The notes under the pieces were generated by a model. That model saw only the letters and a list, made by a program, of their open reading frames with translations, made no database searches and was not told the origin of the DNA. A DNA stretch of 64,000 nucleotides from Myxococcales bacterium. Lineage in GTDB: Bacteria > Myxococcota_A > Polyangia > Nannocystales > Nannocystaceae. The stretch lies in the NCBI GenBank assembly GCA_020633315.1, contig JACKDV010000004.1, positions 372,001-436,000 of the forward strand, given 5' to 3'. A program made the position numbers and the translations under genes. Positions 17,059 to 27,589 of the stretch are shown one piece after another. Position 1 is the stretch's first letter. Each line of letters begins with the position of its first letter.

Positions 17059-18402
17059 CTACGCGGCCACCTCCTGCGTGGGCTCGAGCTCGCCCGACAC
17101 CCCGCCGAAGCAGCGCGCGTACCAGCGGTTGAGGAACACCCCGTGCGGATCGAAGGCCGCCCGGGTGGCCTCCCACTGCCGCCACCGCGGGTGCCTTCGC
17201 GCGGGCCGGCGATCGCTCGCGGGGATCACCTTGGCCCAGTGCGCCCGCGCCTCGTACGAGTAGGCCAGCCGCACCAGGGCGTCCACCACCGGGGCCGCGG
17301 CTACCGCATCGAACACGTTGAGGTTGAGCCACGCCGTCTCCCGCCCGTCGTTGGGCGCCAGTGCCATGTCGATCGCGGGGCTGAAGCGCACCTGCACCTC
17401 GATCGCCGCGCTGCGTCGATCCTCCTGCATCAGGGCGATCGCCTCGCGCAGGCAGGCCGCGGCGCGGGCCCGCGGCAGCGCCAGCTCGATCTCGTCGTGC
17501 GGCGGCGCGAAGCCCCGCGAGTCGTAGGTGAGCCCGCGGTACCAGGGCGAGACCCGCGAGGGTCGCTCCGAGGCCTCCACGTAGGCGTGCCCCAGCACCT
17601 CCCACACCCGGGTGCTCAGCGCGGTCGGCATGCGCGAGGCCGGGTAGGCGGCCACCGTCCGGTTCACCGCCCACAGCCGCGTGGCCTCGATCGATTGCCG
17701 CAGCCGATCGCGCCACGACGGCGGGCCGGGCTCCACGTCCCACTGCCCCACCAGCGCCCGCGGCACCGAGCCGGCCCAGCGCAGGTCCACGAGATCGTGC
17801 CGCTCGAGCGCCGCCAGGGCCCGCTCGACCGCCTCCTCGCGGGGCACCGCGTGCTTGTGCTGCCGCACGAAGAAGAACGGGCGGCACTGCAGGGTGAGCT
17901 CGGTGATGATCCCGAACAGGCCCAGGGTCACCTGGCGCAGGGCGGCGCCCTCGAGCACCCGCGGCTCGCCGCGGCCGTCGACGAGGCGCATGCGCACCAC
18001 CGACTCGGGCAGGGTCTGGCGGTAGCGTCCGCTGGTGCCGTGGGTCGCGGTGCTGGTGACTCCGGCCACCGTCTGCTCCATCCAGGCCCCGATGTTGGGC
18101 AGCGCCAGGCCGAAGCGCTCGAGCACCCGTACCAGCCGGTGGAGCGGCATCCCGCCCTGCACCGTGATCTGCATGCGCTCGCGGTCCACCTGCAGCACCC
18201 GGTGGAAGCGCGAGAGCTCGATCATCAGGTCGTCGGTGGTCCAGATTCGACCGAAGCTGTGGCGCGCTCCCACCACCTTCACCCGTCGTCCCTCGCGAGC
18301 GGCCCGCCGAACCAGGCGACACAGCTCGGGCTCGCTGGTGGGACGCAGGATCTCGGCCGGGCTCGCCCACACGCGGCCGCACCAGTTGGCGATACGTGGC
18401 AT
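17059..18402 (-). CDS. FAD-linked aldonolactone oxidase-like protein
   Basis: A flavoprotein of 447 residues from the VAO/ALO family (D-arabinono-1,4-lactone, L-gulono-1,4-lactone and alditol oxidases). GARHSFG and VTSTATHGTSG are the FAD pyrophosphate and cofactor loops. The C-terminal RAHWAK is the HWAK signature of sugar lactone oxidases, whose Glu/Lys help orient the substrate. Those enzymes give an ascorbate-type product and H2O2, or pass electrons to other acceptors. No signal peptide is seen. The ATG at 18402 is preferred to an earlier in-frame start because only there does family-like sequence begin. Substrate is not predictable. Confidence 0.88.
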   Translation of the reverse strand: MPRIANWCGRVWASPAEILRPTSEPELCRLVRRAAREGRRVKVVGARHSFGRIWTTDDLMIELSRFHRVLQVDRERMQITVQGGMPLHRLVRVLERFGLALPNIGAWMEQTVAGVTSTATHGTSGRYRQTLPESVVRMRLVDGRGEPRVLEGAALRQVTLGLFGIITELTLQCRPFFFVRQHKHAVPREEAVERALAALERHDLVDLRWAGSVPRALVGQWDVEPGPPSWRDRLRQSIEATRLWAVNRTVAAYPASRMPTALSTRVWEVLGHAYVEASERPSRVSPWYRGLTYDSRGFAPPHDEIELALPRARAAACLREAIALMQEDRRSAAIEVQVRFSPAIDMALAPNDGRETAWLNLNVFDAVAAAPVVDALVRLAYSYEARAHWAKVIPASDRRPARRHPRWRQWEATRAAFDPHGVFLNRWYARCFGGVSGELEPTQEVAA

Positions 18403-18566
18403 GCCTCGACCGACCAGGCCGGGCCCGTTTCGATCACTCCCCGGGTACGGCTCCACGAGCGAGCGCGCCGCCGTGGGACCCCCCCCCACGTCTCGCCTCC
18501 ATCGCCAGGCCGCGCGGGCTCGGCGGATCGACGCCGAGGTGTCGTCCCGACGCCCGAGCTCCCGGC

Positions 18567-19496
18567 TCACACGGCACCGTGGGCGATCGCCTGGGCCACC
18601 GTCTCGGCCTGGATCTCGGGGTAGCGCGCGTTGAGGACGGGGCCGAGCAGCGCCTTGCCCCCGTACATCCCGCGGGCATACATCAGCGGCAGCCAGGCCA
18701 TCATGTTGCGGGGCTCGGCCGCCATGCGCCGCTCGATCTCCTGGGCCAGCTCCTCGAGCGAGCCGAGGCGCTCGCGGGTCACCGTCCGGCCATGCGCCTG
18801 CTCCCAGGTCCGGGCGAAGGTGAGGATGTCCATGCGATCGCCCCGCACGTACAGCCTCTCGGGCACGGGCCGCTCGTCGAGCGCGGCCGCGGCGGTGAAG
18901 CGAGCCGTGTCCTCCCAGGTGGTCCAGTCGATCGGCGTGGTGCCGTCGCCCCAGTAGCGCACCACCCCGCGCTCGGCGTCGAGCGCCCCCAGGAAGCCGA
19001 GCACGAAGGCATCGGCGAAGATCCCCTGCATCACGTGCACCACCTCGAACGCGTCGCCCGGCTCCGGGCGCGCCTGCACGGCGAAGGCACGGCGCCAGTC
19101 GGAGTTGAGGTTGACGCCCTCGGGTAACGAGAAGAAGTCGAAGGAGTAGGCCGAGGCGATGAAGCGGCGGGCGCCCGCCCGCTTGGCCGCGCGCATCAGC
19201 GAGAGCTGGGCGTCGACGATCACCTCGGGGCCGCCCTGCAGGGCAGAGACCACCGAGTACGCCCCGCGCACGACCTCGGCTCGGGCCTCGTCGCTGGCCG
19301 CGACCGCATCGAAGCCGGCGAGCTCCACCCCCTCGCGCACCAGCCCCTCGACCTTGGGATCATCGGGGTCGCGCACGAGCGCCCGCACGGTGACCCCGGG
19401 GTGCGCGAGCAGGGAATCGACGAGGAGACGGCCGAGGCGACCGGTGGCTCCGGCCACCACCACCAGCGTGTCGGAAGGACTGGACGAGCGCTTCAT
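18567..19496 (-). CDS. NmrA-like NAD(P)-binding protein
   Basis: An atypical short-chain dehydrogenase of 309 residues. The Rossmann loop GATGRLGR near residues 15-22 binds NAD(P), and VRALVRDP follows the second strand. ARRFIASAYSFDFF lies where NmrA/isoflavone reductase proteins keep their substrate site. No Tyr-x3-Lys pair is clear, so it may be a redox sensor or a reductase using another Lys. It is transcribed divergently from a LysR regulator across a 70-bp gap with a palindrome, the classic arrangement of a LysR protein and its target. The ATG at 19496 leaves a short 10-residue start before the first strand. Confidence 0.88.
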   Translation of the reverse strand: MKRSSSPSDTLVVVAGATGRLGRLLVDSLLAHPGVTVRALVRDPDDPKVEGLVREGVELAGFDAVAASDEARAEVVRGAYSVVSALQGGPEVIVDAQLSLMRAAKRAGARRFIASAYSFDFFSLPEGVNLNSDWRRAFAVQARPEPGDAFEVVHVMQGIFADAFVLGFLGALDAERGVVRYWGDGTTPIDWTTWEDTARFTAAAALDERPVPERLYVRGDRMDILTFARTWEQAHGRTVTRERLGSLEELAQEIERRMAAEPRNMMAWLPLMYARGMYGGKALLGPVLNARYPEIQAETVAQAIAHGAV

Positions 19497-19522
19497 GTCG
19501 TCGAGCGTGCGCCCTGCGATCG

Positions 19523-19536
19523 GTGATGACAATCAC
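19523..19536. promoter_or_regulatory. Palindrome in NmrA/LysR intergenic region, candidate operator
   Basis: GTGAT, 4 nt, ATCAC form a perfect dyad in the 70-bp space between the two divergent genes. A wider pair, TGACA (19527-19531) and TGTCA (19554-19558), overlaps it. LysR proteins bind such dyads to repress themselves and activate the divergent gene. Confidence 0.45.
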
Positions 19537-19566
19537 TCCAAATCCGAACAGACTGTCAGACTCAGC

Positions 19567-20499
19567 ATGACGATCTCGATTCCCCCGGCCGACATGCTCC
19601 TGTTCGCCACCGTGGTGCGCGAGGGCAGCTTCACCCGCGCCGCGCAGCAGCTGGGCGTGACCAAGCAGACCGTCAGCGAGCGCATCGCTCGGCTGGAGGA
19701 GCGACTGGGAGTGCGGCTGCTCGAGCGCACCACCCGGCGCCTGCGTCCCACCGAGCCGGGCACGCTGTACTACGAGCGCTGCTCGGCCATCGCCGTGCAG
19801 ATCGACGAGGCCAACGCGGAGGTGCGGCGCCGCCAGGCCGAGCCGGTGGGGAGCCTGCGCGTGTCTGCCCCGGTGCTCTACGGCCGGCGCTACCTCGCGC
19901 CGGTGGTGGCCGAGTTCCTGTGCGCGCACCCCAAGACCCGGGTGGAGCTGCTGCTCGCCGACCGCCGCGTGGACCTCATCGAGGAGGGCTTCGACGTGGC
20001 CATCCGCATCGGCACGATGGACGACTCCTCGCTGACGGCGCGCAAGCTCGGCGAGGGCCACGTGTACTGCGTGGCGAGCCCGGGCTTCCTGGCCGAGCAC
20101 GGCCGCCCCACCCTCCGCTCGCTGCGTGGGCTCCGCTGCGTGGGGCTCCGGCCCGTCGAGACCTGGGAGCTCGGCGGCACCCGGCACAAGATGGAGCCGG
20201 TGCTGGTGGTCAACGACTTCGAGGTGGCCTGCGACGCCGCGATCGCGGGCGTGGGCGTGGCGCTGCTGCCCTCGATCGTGTGCCGCCACGCGGTGGCCGA
20301 CGGCCGGCTACGGGTGGTGCTCGGTCCGCAGCCGGCGTTCGTGCTCCCCGTGGTCGCGCTCTACCCGAGCCGCCGGCACCTCCCGGCCAAGGTCCGCCTG
20401 TTCGTCGATGCGCTCGCGACCATGATCGAGCCGATGCAGCCGCTCGGCCTCCGACCGGCCGCCTCGCGCCGCCGCTCGAGCAAGCGGGCCCCTCGCTAG
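19567..20499 (+). CDS. LysR-family transcriptional regulator
   Basis: The 310-residue protein starts with a winged helix-turn-helix (about residues 8-65: FATVVREGSFTRAAQQLGVT then VSERIARLEERLGVRLLERT) and continues with the two-lobe periplasmic-binding-like effector domain. The pattern places it with the CrgA/AaeR type. It probably controls the divergent NmrA-like gene in response to a small molecule of that pathway. It ends with a basic tail. Its stop overlaps the end of the convergent Hpt gene by 4 bp. Family assignment is firm; effector unknown. Confidence 0.92.
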   Translation: MTISIPPADMLLFATVVREGSFTRAAQQLGVTKQTVSERIARLEERLGVRLLERTTRRLRPTEPGTLYYERCSAIAVQIDEANAEVRRRQAEPVGSLRVSAPVLYGRRYLAPVVAEFLCAHPKTRVELLLADRRVDLIEEGFDVAIRIGTMDDSSLTARKLGEGHVYCVASPGFLAEHGRPTLRSLRGLRCVGLRPVETWELGGTRHKMEPVLVVNDFEVACDAAIAGVGVALLPSIVCRHAVADGRLRVVLGPQPAFVLPVVALYPSRRHLPAKVRLFVDALATMIEPMQPLGLRPAASRRRSSKRAPR

Positions 20500-20825
20500 G
20501 GCCCGGCCTCGCGGGCGCGGCTCATCGCGCCCAGGGCCGCCTCCCACTCGTCCTGCCCGCCGGCGATCCGGGTCAGCGAGCGCTCGAGCGCCGCCGCGGC
20601 CTCGCCCACCTCCACGTAGCCATACGAGCCCGCGGTGCCGGCCAGGCGGTGGGCGGCTCCCACCGCCTCCGCCAGCACTCCCGCGCTGGGCTCTTGGTGG
20701 GCCCGCTCCACCAGCCCCGAGAGCTCTCCCAGCCGGTCGCGCAGTCGCTCGGCGAAGCGCTCGCGCAGCATCCCCAGCTTGGCCCGGGCTCGATCTCGTT
20801 CGTCGCCGTACCCCACCACGTTCAT
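20496..20825 (-). CDS. Hpt-domain phosphotransfer protein
   Basis: A single Hpt domain of 109 residues. AHRLAGTAGSYG contains the phospho-accepting His and the Gly-Ser turn of the family, and the following helix reads YVEVGEAAAALE. It should carry phosphate between a histidine kinase and a receiver. Its ATG overlaps the stop of the upstream receiver gene (ATGA), so the two are made in fixed ratio and are the obvious partners. Free-standing Hpt proteins usually link hybrid kinases to output receivers. Confidence 0.9.
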   Translation of the reverse strand: MNVVGYGDERDRARAKLGMLRERFAERLRDRLGELSGLVERAHQEPSAGVLAEAVGAAHRLAGTAGSYGYVEVGEAAAALERSLTRIAGGQDEWEAALGAMSRAREAGP

Positions 20826-21205
20826 CTCGTTCTCCCTGCGATCGCACGCAGCTCGTCCGCGAGGGCCATGGGGTCGAAGGGCTTGGCGATCACTCCGATC
20901 GCCCCCAGATCCAGGTAGCGCTGGATCTCCTGCCGCTGCACCTTGGCCGTCACGAACACCACTGGAATCGCCGAGCTCGCCTCCTGCTCGCGCAGCCGCC
21001 GAAAGGTGGTGGGCCCGTCCATGTGCGGCATCATCACGTCGAGCAGGATCACGTCGGGTCGCTCGCGGGCCGCGACCTCCAGCGCCTGCTCACCGCTCGC
21101 GGCCAGCACCACCTGCAGCCCCCCCACGTCGCGGAGCGCCATCTCTCCGATCACGCGGATGTCCTCGTCGTCGTCGACGAGCAGGACCGTGCGAATCTCG
21201 GTCAT
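20822..21205 (-). CDS. Single-domain response regulator (CheY-like)
   Basis: The whole 127-residue protein is one receiver domain. The acidic pocket is VDDDED, the phospho-acceptor Asp is in VILLDVMMPHMDG, the switch Thr is in VVFVTAK, and the conserved Lys is in VIAKPFD. There is no output domain, so it acts by protein contact or as a phosphate relay, most directly with the Hpt protein made from the overlapping downstream gene. A GGGAGG ribosome site lies directly before the chosen ATG. Confidence 0.92.
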   Translation of the reverse strand: MTEIRTVLLVDDDEDIRVIGEMALRDVGGLQVVLAASGEQALEVAARERPDVILLDVMMPHMDGPTTFRRLREQEASSAIPVVFVTAKVQRQEIQRYLDLGAIGVIAKPFDPMALADELRAIAGRTR

Positions 21206-21342
21206 CCTCCCGCCTCCACTGCAGCATCCGGGCCAAGTAGGGTATCCCGGACCATTCGCCGCCGCATCGAGCCCTCCGTCCACCAGCGGTGTGGGTCATC
21301 CCGCAACACCGGGGAACTATGCCCCAGCCCGTGGCACGATGC

Positions 21343-22713
<1,371 letters not shown>

Positions 22714-22850
22714 CGGCTCAGCTCCTCCCCGAGGGTGCTGGGGGTCATACCACGGCCGAGCCGGGGTTGCCCCGGCGTCGGTTCTCAAATGGCCTCGCCC
22801 GCTGTAGCCTTGGGCCACGACGGGCTCCGTCGCGATTCACCCCAGCTCCC

Positions 22851-23903
22851 ATGACAGCCATGCTCGCGGTCATCACCTCCTTCGCCGTCCAGCTCGGCAC
22901 GCAAGGGCTCGTCGCGATCGCTCCACCCGAGGATCCGGCCGTACCCGCCGGCACCGTAACGACCGATCCTGCCTCCGGCGGCAGCACGGAGATCGCCGGC
23001 CAGGGCAAGTTCGCCGCGGCCGATCTCGAGGCCACCGAGAGCGAGGACGCGACCGAGCTCGAGATCTCCACCGGCGGCCTGATGTCCACCGGCAACGCCT
23101 TCGCGGCCGCCGTCACCGCCCAGGGTCGCTTCCGCCTGCGCCGCGGCATCCACCAGGTGGGCGCCCAGGTGGCGGGCAACTACGGCATCGCCGACACCAA
23201 CGTCGAGCGCGTCATGTACCGCATCCCCGCCGCGGCCCCGGGCCAGGTGGTGGCCATCGACGACCTCATCGAGGAGCGCTCGTCGAGCATCGAGCGTCAG
23301 ACCACCGTGGCCAACGTGCAGGCCATGGCCCGCTACGACGCGTTCTTCGCCAAGCGCTGGTCGGCCTTCCTCATGGCCACCGCCCGCCACGATCGCTTCC
23401 AGGGCCTCGACCTGCGCTTCAACCTCGACCCCGGCTTCGCCTTCCACGCCCTCACCAACGCGCGCCACCGCCTGTGGCTCGAGGCCGGCTACGACTTCCA
23501 GTACGACATCCGCCGCGAGGACGCGGTGTTCGAGGAGCAGGTGGTCGACCCCCCCGTGCCCGACCCCGACGTGGTCACCCCGGCCGGAGAGCTGGCCGTG
23601 GCCGACACCGCGCGGGTGCGGATCGCCGACGACACCCTGGTCAACCACGCCGCGCGCCTGTTCCTGGGCTACAACAACTCGCTGAGCGACCGCGTCACCT
23701 TCGACACCGGCCTCGAGTACCTGCAGAGCGTGATCAAGGGCTCGCGCTTCCGCATCAACTGGGTCAACGCGCTCACCATCCAGCTCGGCGGGCGCTTCGG
23801 GGTGGGAGCAACCTTCACCCTGCGCTACGAGAACGAGCCGCTCCCCGGCGTGGCCAAGCTCGACACGATCACCGCGATCCTGCTGACCATGCGCTTCATC
23901 TAG
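22851..23903 (+). CDS. DUF481-type outer membrane beta-barrel protein
   Basis: A 350-residue protein with an N-terminal signal-like segment and an acidic spacer to about residue 60. The rest is built of alternating strands ending in aromatic residues, and the last residues read LLTMRFI with a C-terminal aromatic pair typical of barrels. The pattern fits DUF481 (YdiY-like) proteins, salt-induced outer membrane proteins of unknown role. It lies 6 bp upstream of the histidine kinase start, so they are cotranscribed, perhaps as receptor surface and sensor. Family assignment is moderate. Confidence 0.8.
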   Translation: MTAMLAVITSFAVQLGTQGLVAIAPPEDPAVPAGTVTTDPASGGSTEIAGQGKFAAADLEATESEDATELEISTGGLMSTGNAFAAAVTAQGRFRLRRGIHQVGAQVAGNYGIADTNVERVMYRIPAAAPGQVVAIDDLIEERSSSIERQTTVANVQAMARYDAFFAKRWSAFLMATARHDRFQGLDLRFNLDPGFAFHALTNARHRLWLEAGYDFQYDIRREDAVFEEQVVDPPVPDPDVVTPAGELAVADTARVRIADDTLVNHAARLFLGYNNSLSDRVTFDTGLEYLQSVIKGSRFRINWVNALTIQLGGRFGVGATFTLRYENEPLPGVAKLDTITAILLTMRFI

Positions 23904-23909
23904 GGCGCC

Positions 23910-25694
23910 ATGGTCGACGGCCACCCCCTGCAGCCGCTGCTCGACGCCCTCACCACCCGCGCCGCGCTGGTGGACGCCGACGGCACCCTGCAGGCGACCA
24001 ACAAGGCGTGGCGACGGGCCAGCGGGCACCCCCTGGCCGGTCCCGCCCTGGGCCCCGGCACCGACTACCTGCGGGTGCTGGGCGCGGCGGGGGGTCCCAT
24101 GCGGGTCGACGGCCTGCGCCTGGCCTCGGCGCTGTCGCGGGTGCTCGACGGCGCCACCGAGGCCATCGGCCACACCTACCGCTACGGGCCCGCCAACCAC
24201 GTGCAGTGGTGCCGCACCTCGCTGTGCCCCATCGAGGGCCGGCCCCGCTCGGTGGCCGTGCTGCACGAGGACATCACCGACCAGGTCCACACCCAGGCCG
24301 CGCTCAAGCGCAGCCAGGCCCGGCTGCGCACCATCCTCACCGGTGCCCCCATCGTGCTGTTCTCGCTCGACCGCAGCGGCACCTTCACCGTGGTGGAGGG
24401 CATGGGCGGCGCGGGCACGGGCTTCGTCACCGAGGACCTCGTGGGCAGCTCCGTGCACGAGGCCTACCGCCACATGCCCGACCTGCTCGAGGTGATCGAC
24501 GACGCCCTGCGCGGGCGGGTGGGGGTGATCACCCAGTCGGTGGGGCACCTGGCCTTCGAGATCCGCTGCTCGCCCATCTACCGCCGCGACCGCGTGGACG
24601 GGGTGGTGGGCGTGGCCACCGACGTGACCGAGCGCCTCCACGCCCAGCGCATGAAGGACGAGTTCGTCTCGATCGTCAGCCACGAGCTGCGCACCCCCCT
24701 GACCTCGATCCGCGGCTCGCTGGGGCTCATCGAGGGCGGGGTGGCGGGGGAGCTGCCCGCCAAGGCCCGCGAGCTGGTCCGCATCGCTCGCTCCAACACC
24801 GACCGCCTGGTGCGGCTCATCAATGACATCCTCGACCTCGACAAGATGGAGGCGGGGCGGGTCATCCTGCAGCGCGAGCCGCTGGACGCCTGGGCGGTGG
24901 TCGACGAGGTGATCGGCCAGATGCACGGCTACGCCGAGCAGGCCTCGGTGAGCGTGGAAGAGGCGGGCCGGGTCCCCGACTGCCCGCCCGTGCACGCCGA
25001 CCACGATCGCCTGGTCCAGATCCTCACCAACCTGCTGTCCAATGCGATCAAGTTCTCCCCCGAGGGCGGCCGGGTGGAGGTGAAGGTCACCCAGCGGCAG
25101 GGCCGGCTGCGCTTCTCGGTCACCGACCACGGCCCCGGCATCGCCCCCGCCGACGTGCCCCGGCTCTTCCAGAAATTCCACCAGCTCGACGCCTCGGACA
25201 CCCGGGCCCGCGGGGGCAGCGGGCTGGGCCTGGTGATCGCCAAGTCGCTGGTCGAGGCGCACCACGGGCAGATCGGGGTGGACTCGCAGCTGGGCCAGGG
25301 CTCTACCTTCTTCTTCGAGATCCCGATCGCCCACGTCACCATCCGCGAGATCCCGGGCCCGCGGCAATCGCACTCGCCGGCGGTGGCGCTCGATCCCCAG
25401 GCCATCGTGGCCCCCCAGCTCCGCGGGGCCGAAGGGCTGCTCGTCGAGCTCGAGGCCCACCTGCGCGACGCGGCGGGCTCCGACGACCTCGAGGCCCTGG
25501 CCGACGCGCAGGCGACGGCGCAGATCCTGGGGGCCACGCTGCCGCCCGACGCCCCCGCCGAGCTGCTGGCCATGGTCTCCCAGCTCGCCCGCTCGCTCGA
25601 CGAGGCGCTCCAGCGCGCCAGCCCGCCCAATGCGGCCGGCTGGGCCCACCTGCACCGCGAGCTCGAGCGAATCCGCGAGGGCCTGGGCTCCTGA
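23910..25694 (+). CDS. PAS-domain sensor histidine kinase
   Basis: A soluble kinase of 594 residues. Two PAS domains (about 8-125 and 135-243) end in DITDQVH and DVTERLH. The H-box SHELRTPLTS carries His258, and the N, G1 and G2 boxes of the HATPase lie in LLSNAIKFS, DHGPGIAP and GGSGLGLVI. About 130 residues after the kinase domain are helical, acidic and not recognised; they could be an Hpt-like or docking segment. The first PAS lacks an obvious cofactor Cys/His. It follows an outer membrane gene by 6 bp. Likely receivers are the products of 20822 and 21343. Confidence 0.92.
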   Translation: MVDGHPLQPLLDALTTRAALVDADGTLQATNKAWRRASGHPLAGPALGPGTDYLRVLGAAGGPMRVDGLRLASALSRVLDGATEAIGHTYRYGPANHVQWCRTSLCPIEGRPRSVAVLHEDITDQVHTQAALKRSQARLRTILTGAPIVLFSLDRSGTFTVVEGMGGAGTGFVTEDLVGSSVHEAYRHMPDLLEVIDDALRGRVGVITQSVGHLAFEIRCSPIYRRDRVDGVVGVATDVTERLHAQRMKDEFVSIVSHELRTPLTSIRGSLGLIEGGVAGELPAKARELVRIARSNTDRLVRLINDILDLDKMEAGRVILQREPLDAWAVVDEVIGQMHGYAEQASVSVEEAGRVPDCPPVHADHDRLVQILTNLLSNAIKFSPEGGRVEVKVTQRQGRLRFSVTDHGPGIAPADVPRLFQKFHQLDASDTRARGGSGLGLVIAKSLVEAHHGQIGVDSQLGQGSTFFFEIPIAHVTIREIPGPRQSHSPAVALDPQAIVAPQLRGAEGLLVELEAHLRDAAGSDDLEALADAQATAQILGATLPPDAPAELLAMVSQLARSLDEALQRASPPNAAGWAHLHRELERIREGLGS

Positions 25695-25820
25695 GGGCGG
25701 GTCGCGGCAAAGCGCCCCACCCTCCCATCCCGCCCCGGCCGCCGTGCCGGTTCTCCGCCACGGCGCGCGCAAGAGGCGGTTAGGATTGGCGCGGTCGCTG
25801 CAAGGCGCCCCCTCGGTCCC

Positions 25821-27578
25821 GTGGCTCGCTCCCCCCACGACTCGGTCCGCTTCCCGCTCCGCATCAAGCTCGCGATCTTCGCGGGCTTGCTGCTGGTCGC
25901 GCACATCGTGGCGGTGGGCTGGGCCGCGCTGCGGCTGACCTCGGCCTCGGTGGAGCGCGCCCAGCTCGAGCTGCAGATCGCGATCATCGAGGCGCTGTCG
26001 CGCGACATCGAGGCCGAGCTGGCCCAGGCCCACGACGGCCTCGATGCGATCGGCCGGGCCGCCGTCGACGAGAGCCTCGAGATGGACGCCCGGCTGTCGC
26101 TGGCCGAGGTGCTGGTCGAGAGCAACGAGGTGCTGGACAACACCCTGCTGTACACGGCCCAGGGCACCGAGCCCGTGCCGATCGTCGAGGCCAGCGCCTC
26201 GAGCCTGGCCTGGCCCGACCCCCTGCCCGCCTCGCTGCGAGAGCAATCGGTCGCGCAGGGGGTGGCCACCGGCGCGGCGGTGGCCAGCGACCACGGACCC
26301 CGGGTGCTGGTGGTGATGCCGATCCGCTTCGAGCACGAGGTGACCGGCTACGCCGCGAGCCTGGTGCCGCTGGCCGGGATCCAGCACCGCGTGGAGGAGA
26401 TGGCGGCCGGCTACTTCGCGGGCATGCCCGATGCCCTGCTGGTGGTGGACGACCAGTTCCGGCTGCTCGCCCACCCCGACCCAGAGCGCGCGCTGGGCTC
26501 GGCCGCCGACGAACCCATCCTCGCCGGCATCGATCCCTCGGCCCTCGGGGCCCGCTTCTCGTCGTCGGGCGAGTTCACCCGCCCCGACGGCCACGCGGTG
26601 GTGGGCACCGTGGTCGGCCTCGACTCGCGGCCGTGGGCCATCGTGGCGCAGGTGCCCACCGAGATCGCCTTCGCCCCCATCGTGGCCATGCGCAAGGTGG
26701 TGGTGGGCACCGTGGTGGTGGCGGTGGTGGTGGCCCTGATCGCCGCCATCCTGCTCGCGCGGAGGATCACCTCGCCCCTGGTGCAGCTGTCGCGCTTCGC
26801 CACCGACATCGCCCAGCGCAAGTTCGACGCGCGGGTCCACATCCACACCTCGGACGAGCTGGCGGTGGTGGGCGAGGCGATGAGCCAGGCCGCGGCCGAC
26901 CTCGAGAACAGCGAGCACCGCATCCGTGAGGAGCTCGAGATCCGCTCCGACCTCGGGCGCTACCTGCCCGCCGAGCTGGTCGACAAGGTGGTGCGCCGCG
27001 AGCAGGACATGGAGCTCGGCGGCGTGCGCCAGGAGATCACCGTGATGTTCGCCGACGTCGTGGAGTTCACGCCGCTGGCCGAGAAGCTGCCCCCCGAGCA
27101 GGTCGTCCAGATCCTCAACGAGCTGTTCACCATCGTCACCGAGATCGTGTTCCGCCACCGCGGGACCGTGGACAAGTTCGTGGGCGACTGCGTCATGGCC
27201 CTCTGGGGGGCGCCGACGCAGATCGAGGACCACGCCACGCTCGCCCTCGAGGCGGCGGAGGAGATCGTGTCATGGCTGGAGGCCGGGAACGAGACATGGG
27301 AGAAGAAGTACGGGGTGACGGTCCGGATCGCGATCGGGATCAACTCGGGGGAGGCGGTGGTGGGCAACGTCGGCTCACGCTCGAGGATGGAGTACACGGC
27401 GATCGGGACCACGGTGAACGTGGCGGCACGCCTCGAAGCCATCGCGAGACCGCAGCAGATCTTGATCTCGGAGCAGACGGCCCGACGAGCGGGGGAGGGA
27501 TTCCAGCTCAGCCCGGTGGGCGAGCGTACGATCGCCGGGCACTCGGAGCCACTACGGCTGTACGAGGTGGTGACCTGA
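25821..27578 (+). CDS. Membrane class III adenylyl cyclase with extracytoplasmic sensor and HAMP
   Basis: A 585-residue receptor cyclase: membrane helix about 15-37, a periplasmic sensor of about 250 residues (double CACHE-like), a second helix near 290-312, a HAMP linker and a C-terminal class III cyclase domain. FADVVEF and FVGDCVM give the two metal Asp residues, Lys in VDKFVGD selects adenine, and VNVAARL supplies the transition-state Asn and Arg. The second base-selecting residue is Thr (EYTAIG), the class IIIb type known for bicarbonate response in other bacteria. It should make cAMP. GTG start. A Ser/Thr kinase gene follows 11 bp later. Confidence 0.9.
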   Translation: MARSPHDSVRFPLRIKLAIFAGLLLVAHIVAVGWAALRLTSASVERAQLELQIAIIEALSRDIEAELAQAHDGLDAIGRAAVDESLEMDARLSLAEVLVESNEVLDNTLLYTAQGTEPVPIVEASASSLAWPDPLPASLREQSVAQGVATGAAVASDHGPRVLVVMPIRFEHEVTGYAASLVPLAGIQHRVEEMAAGYFAGMPDALLVVDDQFRLLAHPDPERALGSAADEPILAGIDPSALGARFSSSGEFTRPDGHAVVGTVVGLDSRPWAIVAQVPTEIAFAPIVAMRKVVVGTVVVAVVVALIAAILLARRITSPLVQLSRFATDIAQRKFDARVHIHTSDELAVVGEAMSQAAADLENSEHRIREELEIRSDLGRYLPAELVDKVVRREQDMELGGVRQEITVMFADVVEFTPLAEKLPPEQVVQILNELFTIVTEIVFRHRGTVDKFVGDCVMALWGAPTQIEDHATLALEAAEEIVSWLEAGNETWEKKYGVTVRIAIGINSGEAVVGNVGSRSRMEYTAIGTTVNVAARLEAIARPQQILISEQTARRAGEGFQLSPVGERTIAGHSEPLRLYEVVT

Positions 27579-27589
27579 GCACGCAGTGC

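Noticed and set aside
22785..27233. Open frame of 1482 codons on the minus strand
   Set aside because: It runs antisense to the DUF481, histidine kinase and cyclase genes, which have clear domains. The product is a His/Arg/Gly-rich shadow typical of high-GC third-position bias.
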